Shown in pieces: positions 1 through 6,111 of a DNA stretch of 10,066 nt (positions are counted from its first letter, which is position 1; each line of letters opens with the position of its first letter). The notes under the pieces are model-generated. The model was given only the letters and a program-made list of their open reading frames with translations. It searched no databases and had not been told where the DNA came from. The position numbers and the translations under genes are program-made. The stretch is from JBGOUJ01 sp041477005 (GTDB lineage: Bacteria; Acidobacteriota; Terriglobia; Bryobacterales; JACQDG01): contig JBGOUJ010000254.1 of the NCBI GenBank assembly GCA_041477005.1, positions 1 through 10,066 of the forward strand. The letters are read 5' to 3'.

Positions 1-1560
1 CATCTTGGAGACCAAGGCCCGTCCGCGGTCGTAGGCAAACTCTTTATGCACGATGATGGAAAGCGCATCCACGGACTCGCCCGCCACCAGTACGTCGAGC
101 TTGACCATGGGCGAGTCCCACGATCCAGAAAGATGATAATCGAGCGAAGCGTAGCCCCGGGAGACGCTCTTCAGCCGGTCGTAGAAGTCCAGCACGATCT
201 CGTTCAACGGCAGCTCGTAGGTGAGCAGCACGCGGTTGGCCGCCACATACTCGAAGCCCTTCTGCACGCCGCGTTTGTCTTCGACCAGCTTCAGGATGCC
301 CCCCAGGTATTCGTCGCGGGTGATGATCATGACCGTCAGGACCGGCTCCTCGACCTTGGCGATGTCGGTGGGCGCCGGGAATTTCACCGGATTATCCACC
401 TCGATCACCTCGCCCCCGGTCTTGGTAACGCGGTAGCTGACGCTGGGGGCGGTGGTGATCAGCTCCAGGTCGAACTCGCGCTCCAGCCGCTCCTGGACGA
501 TGTCGAGGTGTAGCAGGCCCAGAAAGCCGCAGCGGAAGCCGAAGCCCAGGGCGGTGGAGCTTTCCGGCTCGAAACGCAGGGAGCTGTCGTTGAGCTGGAG
601 CTTTTCGAGCGCCTCGCGCAGCGCCTGGTGATTATGAGACTCGACCGGGTAGAGGCCGGCGAACACCATGGGCTTGCTTTCTGCGAATCCGGGCAGCGGG
701 GCCTCGGCCGGGTGGTCTTCATCCATGATGGTATCGCCGATCCGGGTTTCGGCCACGTGCTTGATGTTGGCGACGACGAAGCCGACCTCGCCGGCCGACA
801 GCTCGTCGCACGGGAAGCTCTTGGGGGTGCGGTAGCCGAGGCCTTCGACTTCGTAGACGCGGCCGCTCGACCACATCCGGATGCGGGCGCCCAAGCGAAG
901 CCGGCCATCCACCACGCGCACCAGCAGGATCACGCCACGGAAAGAATCGAACCAGGAATCGAAGAGCAACGCGCGCAGGGGCGCGTCCGGCGAGCCCCGC
1001 GGCGGAGGAATACGCCTGACGATGGCCTCCAGCACGTCGTGAACGCCCACGCCCTGCTTGGCGCTGACCAGCAGAGCGTCCTTGGCGTCCAGGCCGATGA
1101 TGTTTTCGATCTGCTCGCGGATGCGCTCCGGCTCCGCAGCCGGCAGATCGATCTTGTTGATGAGCGGAACGATCTCCAGGTTGTGGTGCAGGGCCAGGTA
1201 GGTGTTGGCCAGGGTCTGGGCCTCCACGCCCTGGGAGGCGTCGACCACCAGCAGCGCCCCTTCACAAGCGGCCAGGCTGCGGGAAACTTCGTAGGAGAAG
1301 TCCACGTGGCCGGGCGTGTCGATCAGGTTTAGCTGATAGCTGAGGCCGTCGTCGGCCTGGTACACCAGCCGCACCGCGTGAGCCTTGATGGTGATGCCGC
1401 GCTCGCGCTCCAGGTCCATGGAGTCGAGCACCTGCTCCATCATCTCGCGGCGCTCGAGCGTACCGGTGGCTTCGAGCAGGCGGTCGGCCAGCGTCGATTT
1501 CCCGTGATCGATGTGAGCAATGATGGAAAAATTGCGGATGCGGGAGCGATCGATCGGCAC
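1..1560 (-). CDS. lepA: Elongation factor 4 (LepA), C-terminal end cut by window edge
   Basis: Translational GTPase that binds stalled or mistranslocated ribosomes and promotes back-translocation and ribosome assembly or fidelity; cytosolic or membrane-associated. Reading the minus strand from a GTG at 1560 gives 520 uninterrupted codons to the window edge. Seen: G1 motif AHIDHGKST (residues 15-23), the switch region with RGITIKA (54-60), DTPGH (81-85, with the conserved His) and NKID (135-138), then domain II, the EF-G-like III and V domains and the LepA segment ending near RGRALVSKM. LepA is usually about 600 residues, so roughly 80 residues of the LepA-specific C-terminal domain lie outside. 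The GTG is the first possible start after an in-frame TAA, preceded by a GAAGAGA ribosome-binding-like stretch. It is divergent from the enoyl-CoA hydratase gene. Identity is very secure. Confidence 0.97.
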   Translation of the reverse strand, partial: MPIDRSRIRNFSIIAHIDHGKSTLADRLLEATGTLERREMMEQVLDSMDLERERGITIKAHAVRLVYQADDGLSYQLNLIDTPGHVDFSYEVSRSLAACEGALLVVDASQGVEAQTLANTYLALHHNLEIVPLINKIDLPAAEPERIREQIENIIGLDAKDALLVSAKQGVGVHDVLEAIVRRIPPPRGSPDAPLRALLFDSWFDSFRGVILLVRVVDGRLRLGARIRMWSSGRVYEVEGLGYRTPKSFPCDELSAGEVGFVVANIKHVAETRIGDTIMDEDHPAEAPLPGFAESKPMVFAGLYPVESHNHQALREALEKLQLNDSSLRFEPESSTALGFGFRCGFLGLLHLDIVQERLEREFDLELITTAPSVSYRVTKTGGEVIEVDNPVKFPAPTDIAKVEEPVLTVMIITRDEYLGGILKLVEDKRGVQKGFEYVAANRVLLTYELPLNEIVLDFYDRLKSVSRGYASLDYHLSGSWDSPMVKLDVLVAGESVDALSIIVHKEFAYDRGRALVSKM

Positions 1561-1607
1561 CGTCTCTTCAAGTTAGCACACCGGCCGGGGTGATATCCTG
1601 AGGGGCT
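1561..1607. promoter_or_regulatory. Short divergent intergenic region between lepA and the hydratase gene
   Basis: These 47 bp must hold the 5' signals of both divergent genes if each is transcribed locally. On the plus strand TATCCT (1594-1599) is a 4/6 match to a -10 box and would start transcription almost at the ATG at 1608, implying a leaderless or very short-leader mRNA; the AGGGG just before the ATG is closer to it than normal Shine-Dalgarno spacing. No convincing -35 element was found for either direction. The promoter assignment is inference. Confidence 0.3.
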
Positions 1608-2390
1608 ATGGAATACCAGAACCTTCTCTACGCGGTGGAGGACTCGGTAGCGCTGGTGACGGTGAACCGGCCGGAGAAATACAACGCGCTCAACCGGGAG
1701 GTGATCGCGGAGCTGGAGCTCTGTATCGGCCGGATCGAGCGGGAGGAGCAGGTCCGGGCAGTAATCGTGACCGGGGCGGGGGAGAAGGCATTCGTGGCCG
1801 GGGCCGACATCCAGGAGCTGGCGGCGCTCGACCCGCTCGGGGCGCAGGCGCACGCCGCGCGCGGGCAGCGGTTGTTCAGCCGCATCGAGCGGCTGCGCCA
1901 GCCGACGATTGCGGCGATCAACGGGTTTGCGCTCGGCGGCGGCCTGGAGCTGGCGATGGCCTGCGGGATTCGGGTCGCTTCCGAGAACGCGCGGCTGGGT
2001 CAGCCGGAAGTGAAGCTCGGCATCCTGCCAGGCTACGGTGGCACGCAGCGGCTGCCGCGGCTGGTGGGCCGTGGCGCAGCGCTGGCATTGCTGCTCACCG
2101 GCGACCCGATCACAGCGCAGGAAGCTTATCGCATCGGGCTGGTGGAGCAAGTCGCGCCGCCGGCCGAGCTGCTCGCCGTCGCGCGCCAGTGGGCCGCTAA
2201 GATGCTGGCCAACGCCCCGCTCGCTTTGTCGCTCTGCCTGGAAGCGGTCAACGCCGGCCTGGAGATGCCGCTCGACCAAGCCATGGCGTTCGAGGCGGCC
2301 CAGTTCGGCCTGAGCTGCGCCACCGAGGACATGCGGGAAGGCACCCGGGCATTTCTCGAAAAGCGCAAGGCGCAGTTTCAGGGAAGATAG
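1608..2390 (+). CDS. Enoyl-CoA hydratase/isomerase family protein (crotonase)
   Basis: Probably hydrates trans-2-enoyl-CoA to 3-hydroxyacyl-CoA in fatty-acid or short-chain acyl-CoA metabolism; cytosolic. The 260-residue length is typical of single-domain crotonases. Seen: NRPEKYNALN (20-29) near the N-terminus, the CoA/oxyanion-hole segment AGADIQE (64-70), GFALGGGLELAMAC (106-119) with Glu114, and GQPEVKLGILPGYGGTQRLPR (131-151) with Glu134. Both glutamates of the hydratase pair are present and 20 residues apart, as in rat mitochondrial enoyl-CoA hydratase (Glu144 and Glu164), so true hydratase activity is more likely than isomerase or hydrolase activity. The ATG at 1608 has AGGGG only two bases upstream. 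ribH follows after 32 bp in the same direction, so co-transcription is likely, though a metabolic link to riboflavin is not evident. The exact substrate (crotonyl-CoA or 3-hydroxybutyryl-CoA type) cannot be told from sequence. Confidence 0.93.
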   Translation: MEYQNLLYAVEDSVALVTVNRPEKYNALNREVIAELELCIGRIEREEQVRAVIVTGAGEKAFVAGADIQELAALDPLGAQAHAARGQRLFSRIERLRQPTIAAINGFALGGGLELAMACGIRVASENARLGQPEVKLGILPGYGGTQRLPRLVGRGAALALLLTGDPITAQEAYRIGLVEQVAPPAELLAVARQWAAKMLANAPLALSLCLEAVNAGLEMPLDQAMAFEAAQFGLSCATEDMREGTRAFLEKRKAQFQGR

Positions 2391-2409
2391 GATAAGCCCT
2401 GGCTTGTCC
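2390..2409 (+). repeat. Imperfect palindrome / stem-loop between hydratase gene and ribH
   Basis: The left arm GGATAAGCC (2390-2398) and right arm GGCTTGTCC (2401-2409) are complementary except for one T:G pair, which can form a G-U wobble in RNA. It begins at the last base of the hydratase stop codon and ends just before the ribH ribosome-binding stretch AGGAAA. No T-run follows, so it is not an intrinsic terminator. It could be an mRNA processing or stability hairpin, or a DNA operator. The symmetry is seen directly; function is inference. Confidence 0.5.
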
Positions 2410-2422
2410 GGAGCAGGAAATT

Positions 2423-2911
2423 ATGGACGAACGGATTCGCGTGACCGAGGGAAAGCTCACGGCAGCCGGCTTGAAGTTCGCCATCGTCGTCAGCCGCTTC
2501 AACAGCTTCATCACCGATCGCCTGCTGGCCGGCGCCGTCGATGGCCTGGAGCGCATGGGCTGCGCTCCGGAGTCGATCGAGGTGGTTCGCGCCCCCGGCT
2601 CGCGGGAGACTCCCCTCGTCGCCCGCGAGCTCGGCCGCAGCGGCCGCTACGATGCGGTGATCTGCCTGGGGGCGGTGATCCGCGGGGAGACCGCGCACTA
2701 TGACTATGTCGCCCAGGAAGCGTCCAAAGGCATCGCGCAAGCGGCGCTGGAAACCGGAGTCCCGACCATATTCGGAGTACTTACCTGCGACACGCTCGAG
2801 CAAGCGATTGACCGGGCCGGGGCGAAAGGCGGGAACAAGGGATTCGAAGCGGCCCTGACCGCCATCGAGATGGCCAACCTGATGAAGCAGTTGCGGGCCA
2901 AAAAGAAGTAG
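2423..2911 (+). CDS. ribH: 6,7-dimethyl-8-ribityllumazine synthase (RibH)
   Basis: Condenses 5-amino-6-ribitylamino-uracil with 3,4-dihydroxy-2-butanone 4-phosphate to form the riboflavin precursor lumazine; cytosolic, usually a 60-mer or pentamer. The 162 residues match the family length. Seen: SRFNSFIT (24-31, with the aromatic residue that contacts substrate), GAVIRGETAHYDYV (83-96, with His92 at the proposed catalytic position), FGVLTCDTLEQAIDRAG (117-133, with the phosphate-binding Arg131) and GNKGFEAA (137-144). Odd point: the usual VPGAFEIP-type substrate loop reads APGSRETP (57-64), replacing the conserved aromatic residue by Arg while keeping the Glu. The ATG has AGGAAA at a good distance upstream. 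The nusB start follows after one base, so the two are almost certainly co-transcribed. No FMN riboswitch-like structure is apparent in the 32-bp leader. Family assignment is secure. Confidence 0.95.
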   Translation: MDERIRVTEGKLTAAGLKFAIVVSRFNSFITDRLLAGAVDGLERMGCAPESIEVVRAPGSRETPLVARELGRSGRYDAVICLGAVIRGETAHYDYVAQEASKGIAQAALETGVPTIFGVLTCDTLEQAIDRAGAKGGNKGFEAALTAIEMANLMKQLRAKKK

Positions 2912-2912
2912 C

Positions 2913-3329
2913 ATGGCTTCCCGCCACGAATCCCGCGAGCGCGCTTTGCAAATGTTGTTCCAGTGGGATCAGACCGGGGAGACCCCGGAGAAGATCCTGG
3001 CGGGCTATTGGGGCGGCCTGCTGGCGGAAGAGGATTCCCCAGGTCGTCCGGCGCCCGATGAGTTTGCCAACCAGTTGCTGCGCGGGGCCGTGAGCCGGGC
3101 GGCGGAAGCGGACCAATTGATCCGGGCCCGCGCCGAGCACTGGCGGCTGGAACGGATGTCGGCCGTCGACCGCAATATCCTCCGGCTGGCCGTCTTCGAG
3201 CTGCTGGACGCGCAAATCCCCGCCCCGGTCGTAATTGACGAAGCCCTGGAAATCGCCCGGCGCTTCTCCGGGGAAGAATCCGTGCAGTTCATCAACGGAG
3301 TGCTCGACGCCGTGTACAAGGCGCTGTAG
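2913..3329 (+). CDS. nusB: Transcription antitermination factor NusB
   Basis: RNA-binding factor that with NusE (S10) recognises boxA and supports antitermination and maturation of rRNA transcripts. The 138-residue all-alpha protein has the family length. Seen: the N-terminal basic helix SRHESRERALQMLFQWD (3-19, matching the R-x3-A-LQ-L-QW pattern), the central ERMSAVDRNILRLAVFEL (87-104, matching the family I-R-ILR-A-YEL pattern), then PAPVVIDEALEIARRFSGEESVQFINGVLD with the V-I-NEA-EIA-F and F-NGVLD patterns. The ATG lies one base after the ribH stop and uses the purine-rich AAAAGAAG at the end of ribH as its ribosome-binding site, indicating translational coupling. The ribH-nusB pairing is common in bacteria. 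Confidence 0.95.
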   Translation: MASRHESRERALQMLFQWDQTGETPEKILAGYWGGLLAEEDSPGRPAPDEFANQLLRGAVSRAAEADQLIRARAEHWRLERMSAVDRNILRLAVFELLDAQIPAPVVIDEALEIARRFSGEESVQFINGVLDAVYKAL

Positions 3330-3444
3330 GGAGTAGCTGCTGCGGCGGTCACGTTGTTTCTGGGCATTTTCGTCCTTTGTTTACAATCAGTTGAGACATC
3401 TGCGCAGCGCTTCACTAGAGACGATGGGGGATAATGTCGAATAG
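3330..3444 (+). promoter_or_regulatory. Gap after nusB with a possible promoter
   Basis: No intrinsic terminator is visible after nusB: no GC stem followed by a T-run. The stretch is less GC-rich than its surroundings. TACAAT at 3382-3387 matches a sigma70 -10 box at 5/6, and GATAAT at 3430-3435 also matches at 5/6, but neither has a good -35 at 16-18 bp. An 8-bp palindrome CTGCGCAG lies at 3400-3407. A promoter for the next gene is plausible but weakly supported. Confidence 0.25.
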
Positions 3445-3825
3445 ATGGAGGGAATGAATCAGAGCATGGCTACTCCTCAGCAAGCGCGAATTCCGAATGA
3501 ATTTGAGGCTCTTAGCGATTTGTACCTGTCGCTCTGCACCCAGATCGATCTACTCATCGGGGAGAACAAGTGGCTGGAGATCCGACCCCTGGAGCTATCA
3601 GAGGTCCGAGAGCAGGCGCGAGGCGAGATGGAACAGCTTCAGCGGCGCTTCCCGGACTCAGGAATTCTTGAGAAGGCCAGCCGCGATTACCGGCGCACCC
3701 AGGAGCTTGTCGACAGGAATGGGGGGCGGGCCCTGTCCGAGGCGGAAAAGAAGGAACTGGGCGCCTTCAAGGATTACTTACAGGACGAGGGCTTCGGCTA
3801 CGGCGAGAAGGCCGACGAGGCGTAA
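3445..3825 (+). CDS. Hypothetical protein, helical and charged
   Basis: I do not recognise this 126-residue protein. It has no signal peptide or membrane segment. It is rich in Glu, Arg, Leu and Gln and looks mostly helical, with a likely amphipathic or coiled-coil stretch around residues 45-90 (ELSEVREQARGEMEQLQ, EKASRDYRRTQELV) and an acidic tail (GEKADEA). Possible starts are ATG at 3445 (right after an in-frame TAG), 3454 and 3466. GGAGGG at 3447-3452 is too close to 3454 and rather far from 3466, so the start is unresolved; from 3466 the protein would have 119 residues. Local G+C near the 5' end is about 50% (30 of 60 in 3481-3540), clearly below the flanking genes, which hints at a more recent arrival. 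It converges on the next gene with five bases between the stops. Confidence 0.65.
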   Translation: MEGMNQSMATPQQARIPNEFEALSDLYLSLCTQIDLLIGENKWLEIRPLELSEVREQARGEMEQLQRRFPDSGILEKASRDYRRTQELVDRNGGRALSEAEKKELGAFKDYLQDEGFGYGEKADEA

Positions 3826-3830
3826 ACCCC

Positions 3831-4301
3831 TCACTCGACGATCACCTCAAACTCTCCCGGTTCCAAATCATCGATGTGTTGCTCGTCCCAGGCAGGGTTG
3901 CCTCCGTTGGTTCGGATCCGGCCCGGCGCGATTCGGGAGAGATCGATTTTCCAGAGCTGCGGCCGGTACATCTCGATCGGCGCTCTCCGAATTTCTCGCC
4001 TCAACGCAATCGCCACTCGCGGCTCCTGCCTGGCGATGAGCCTGTTGACAACTCCCAGAAGGATGCGACGAAGATCTTTGATTTTGGGGTGATTGGCATC
4101 GCCTGACTTGACCGCGCGGTCGATGGTCAGGTAGAGCCAGAGGGGATTCGACGAATCGCCGTTTCGAATCGGGTTCAGCTCACGGGCGAACCACACGTAG
4201 AAGCACCCTCCCAGATGCCGCTGTTCAAGCGTGCTCGAAATCCAGACCTTGCAGGCGTAACCGTGCCGGCCGGAGGGCTGGGGTTTTGGCAGGGGCGGCA
4301 T
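3831..4301 (-). CDS. Hypothetical protein, unrecognised
   Basis: This 156-residue minus-strand reading frame matches no family I know. It has a Cys/aromatic-rich N-terminal third (YACKVWISS, GGCFYVWFARELNPI), a basic central helix-like part (HPKIKDLRRILLGVVNRLIARQEPRVAIALRREIRR, about residues 71-106) and an acidic C-terminus (DEQHIDDLEPGEFEVIVE). No membrane segment or signal peptide is evident. Its balanced composition, length and position, filling the gap between a converging gene and a diverging gene, support it as real. There is no clear Shine-Dalgarno upstream of the ATG at 4301. G+C is about 58-63% in sampled blocks, slightly below the neighbours. A 76-codon plus-strand frame inside it looks like a shadow. 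It could also be a decayed gene; confidence is moderate. Confidence 0.5.
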   Translation of the reverse strand: MPPLPKPQPSGRHGYACKVWISSTLEQRHLGGCFYVWFARELNPIRNGDSSNPLWLYLTIDRAVKSGDANHPKIKDLRRILLGVVNRLIARQEPRVAIALRREIRRAPIEMYRPQLWKIDLSRIAPGRIRTNGGNPAWDEQHIDDLEPGEFEVIVE

Positions 4302-4308
4302 GAAACAA

Positions 4309-4331
4309 GCTAATTCTGCTAATTCTCTAAC
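4309..4331. repeat. Tandem 9-bp repeat in divergent intergenic region
   Basis: GCTAATTCT occurs twice back to back (4309-4317 and 4318-4326), followed by a partial third unit CTAAC. This AT-rich run lies between the divergent hypothetical gene and the oxidase gene, in otherwise GC-rich DNA. It may be a regulator-binding site or a promoter region for the minus-strand gene. Only the repeat is seen directly; the role is inference. Confidence 0.45.
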
Positions 4332-4377
4332 AGGTTGACGTAGGGGGCAAGCTGCGTCAGCATAGAGCGCATGACCC
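4332..4377 (+). repeat. Leader repeat, copy 1 (upstream of and through the oxidase start)
   Basis: This 46-bp element is 42/46 identical to 5779-5824. It starts AGGTTGACG and runs through the start codon into the second and third codons (ATGACCC); its last 32 bases (4346-4377) are identical in both copies. It contains the inverted repeat GTTGACG (4334-4340) and CGTCAGC (4355-4361), which pair with one G-U wobble in RNA around a 14-nt loop. TTGACG is a 5/6 match to a sigma70 -35 box, but no good -10 lies at normal spacing. There is no strong Shine-Dalgarno before the ATG. Confidence 0.85.
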
Positions 4378-5780
4378 GGCGTGAGGTTCTAAGACTCGCC
4401 GGCGGGGCCCTCGCGGCGCGCCAGGCGGGTAGTCAGCCCGGAACCAGCAAGAAAATCATTATCGCGGGCGCCGGCATCTCGGGCCTGTCTTGCGCTTACG
4501 AATTGATGAAGCGCGGGCACGAGGTCACCGTCCTCGAAGCCGCCGGGCGGCCGGGAGGCCATATCTTGACCGTTCGCGATCGCCTGGCTGACGGCCTCTA
4601 CGCCGACGCCGGCGCCGAGCATTTCTACAAATCCGGTTATGACCAGTTCTGGCGCTACCTGGAAGAATTCGACTTGCCGGTCGTGGCCTACCCCCGCCGC
4701 GACCACATGATCCACTTTCTCGGCGGGAAGCCTTACACGGAGGAGATGCTGGCGGACCGCAGCGTCCTGAAGACCCTCGGGCTCAACCAGCGGGAGATCG
4801 AGTACCTGTCACGGCGCTTGTGGCCCGAATTCTCCGCGCTCTACCTGGCGCCGTATCTCGACAGCTTCCCCGCCGAGGACCGCCCCTTCGACGCCGGCCT
4901 GAATCACCTCGATCAGATGACCCTGGCGGATCTGCTCCGGAAAGATGGCGGTTCCGCGGCTGCCATCGGCTTTCTCGGCGGATCGAGTTCCGCCTTGCAC
5001 GTCGTCTGGCAGGCGGCGGTCAAGAAGCTGCGCGGCTTTCCACAATATGTGCGTCGGGTTTCCCGAATCGAGGGCGGCAACCAGCGAGTGACCGACGCGC
5101 TGGCTGCGAAGCTGGGAGAGCGGCTCCGTCTGGGCTGCCTCGTCACCGGCATCAAGCACGGCCACTCGGGGGTCACCGTCGAGTACCGGGAATCCGGCCG
5201 CAGCGAAAGGATCGAGGCGGGCTACCTGGTCGTTTGCCTGCCGTTTCGGGCGCTGCGTGACGTGCCTGTAACGCCGGAGTGGCCCGAAGCCAAACACTAC
5301 GTCATCGACAAGTTGAGGTACGACCTGAAGGCGCGCGTGATCTTTCAATCGCGCACGCGGTTCTGGAAGACCGATGGCCTAAGCCCGAACATCGTGTTTT
5401 CCCAGCCCGAGCTAAGCGACGTCTGGGGCATGGCCGAGGAGGTCCGGACCCCGCGCGGGCTTCTGATCGGCCAGGCGCGCACTTCCTCGGCCGAGACGGC
5501 GCTGGAGAAATTCCGGCGACTCTATCCCGGCCGGTCGGAGGACATCGAACAAGCGCTGCTGGTGAACTGGACGCTCGATCCCTGGGCCGGCTCGTGCCTG
5601 CCGCTGGCGCGCCCTCCCGGCGATCTGGCCCGGTTCTGGCCGGAGGTGATGCGGCCGCACGACCGCATTCACTTTGCCAGCGTCTGCACCGATTGCCTGC
5701 CGAACGGCCTGGAGGCGGGGGTCCGCTCGGCCCGGCGGGCCGCCGAGGCGATCGACCGCGCCGACGATTCGTCCGCGTAG
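4371..5780 (+). CDS. FAD-dependent oxidoreductase, flavin amine oxidase family, Tat-like N-terminus
   Basis: Probable flavoenzyme of the amine oxidase / protoporphyrinogen oxidase / desaturase-like superfamily; substrate unknown. 469 residues, normal for the family. Seen: a twin-arginine-like N-terminus TRREVLRLAGGALAA (2-16), suggesting export in folded form; a Rossmann FAD-binding motif IIIAGAGISGLSCAYEL (29-45, GxGxxG at 33-38); the ribose-binding acidic residue in VTVLEA (Glu56); GRPGGHILT (59-67), where the family usually has GGR, so the usual Arg is His here; and a C-terminal FAD segment NGLEAGVRSARRAAEAI (445-461). The h-region is short and FAD binding begins about residue 29, so the Tat call is tentative. 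The ATG is placed by the in-frame RR motif and the duplicated leader. DUF3467 follows 37 bp downstream, so co-transcription is likely. Confidence 0.85.
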   Translation: MTRREVLRLAGGALAARQAGSQPGTSKKIIIAGAGISGLSCAYELMKRGHEVTVLEAAGRPGGHILTVRDRLADGLYADAGAEHFYKSGYDQFWRYLEEFDLPVVAYPRRDHMIHFLGGKPYTEEMLADRSVLKTLGLNQREIEYLSRRLWPEFSALYLAPYLDSFPAEDRPFDAGLNHLDQMTLADLLRKDGGSAAAIGFLGGSSSALHVVWQAAVKKLRGFPQYVRRVSRIEGGNQRVTDALAAKLGERLRLGCLVTGIKHGHSGVTVEYRESGRSERIEAGYLVVCLPFRALRDVPVTPEWPEAKHYVIDKLRYDLKARVIFQSRTRFWKTDGLSPNIVFSQPELSDVWGMAEEVRTPRGLLIGQARTSSAETALEKFRRLYPGRSEDIEQALLVNWTLDPWAGSCLPLARPPGDLARFWPEVMRPHDRIHFASVCTDCLPNGLEAGVRSARRAAEAIDRADDSSA

Positions 5781-5824
5781 GTTGACGCGGACGGCAAGCT
5801 GCGTCAGCATAGAGCGCATGACCC
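5779..5824 (+). repeat. Leader repeat, copy 2 (upstream of and through the DUF3467 start)
   Basis: Second copy of the 46-bp element, beginning with the last two bases of the oxidase stop codon and ending in ATGACCC of the DUF3467 gene. It differs from copy 1 at four positions, all within 5788-5792, in the loop of the inverted repeat; both arms (GTTGACG 5781-5787 and CGTCAGC 5802-5808) are unchanged. The copies are 1447 bp apart, with exactly the oxidase gene between them. Confidence 0.85.
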
Positions 5825-6111
5825 AACCACAACCCGTCAAGGTAAACGTGGTCCACCGCGCCGACTTCCGCGAAAGCTACGCCAACAGCGTCCAGATGCG
5901 CGTCAACTTGTGGGATTTCTACCTCGAGTTCGGCACCGTGAACCAAGCGACCCCCGAAGTGGTCAACATCGAAACGTTTCAAGGCATTTATGTGAGCCCC
6001 CAGCAGGCCAAGGCCCTGCTGAACGTTCTGCAGCAGAACGTGACGCAATACGAGAGCACCTTTGGAGAGATCAAGCTCGACCCTAAGGCGGGAGCGGGTG
6101 TCGTGCACTGA
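5818..6111 (+). CDS. DUF3467 domain-containing protein
   Basis: Small protein of 97 residues in the DUF3467 family, whose function is not established. Recognised from the pattern of a short N-terminal strand (VKVNVVHRADF), ESYANSVQMRVNLWDFYLEFGTV (residues about 19-41), a variable linker, and the conserved IYVSPQQAKALLNVLQQNVTQYESTFGEI (about 60-88), which resembles family members involving a YxSPxxAK-like step into a long helix. No signal or membrane segment, so presumably cytosolic. The ATG at 5818 is chosen over an upstream in-frame start at 5674, which would overlap the oxidase by over 100 bp; the chosen start coincides with the end of the leader repeat. The next gene overlaps its 3' end if started at 6098, suggesting translational coupling. 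Confidence 0.85.
   Translation: MTQPQPVKVNVVHRADFRESYANSVQMRVNLWDFYLEFGTVNQATPEVVNIETFQGIYVSPQQAKALLNVLQQNVTQYESTFGEIKLDPKAGAGVVH

Noticed and set aside
46..1332. Plus-strand frames opposite lepA (46-513 and 628-1332)
   Set aside because: They are antisense to an intact, well-conserved lepA reading frame and show no family resemblance.
1440..2279. A 279-codon minus-strand frame across the hydratase gene
   Set aside because: It covers the antisense of a clear crotonase and the lepA start, with Arg/Gln-rich unnatural composition; a shadow.
3876..4106. Plus-strand 76-codon frame inside the minus-strand hypothetical gene
   Set aside because: No ribosome-binding site or family resemblance; the longer minus-strand frame explains the region better.
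5674..5817. Upstream extension of the DUF3467 frame to 5674
   Set aside because: It would overlap the oxidase coding region by over 100 bp with Arg/Ser/Pro-rich sequence; the ATG at 5818 at the end of the leader repeat matches the family start.
4332..5824. Interpretation of the direct repeats as transposon or phage attachment ends
   Set aside because: There is no transposase, integrase or terminal inverted repeats, and the repeats coincide with gene starts, so a duplicated leader is the simpler reading.
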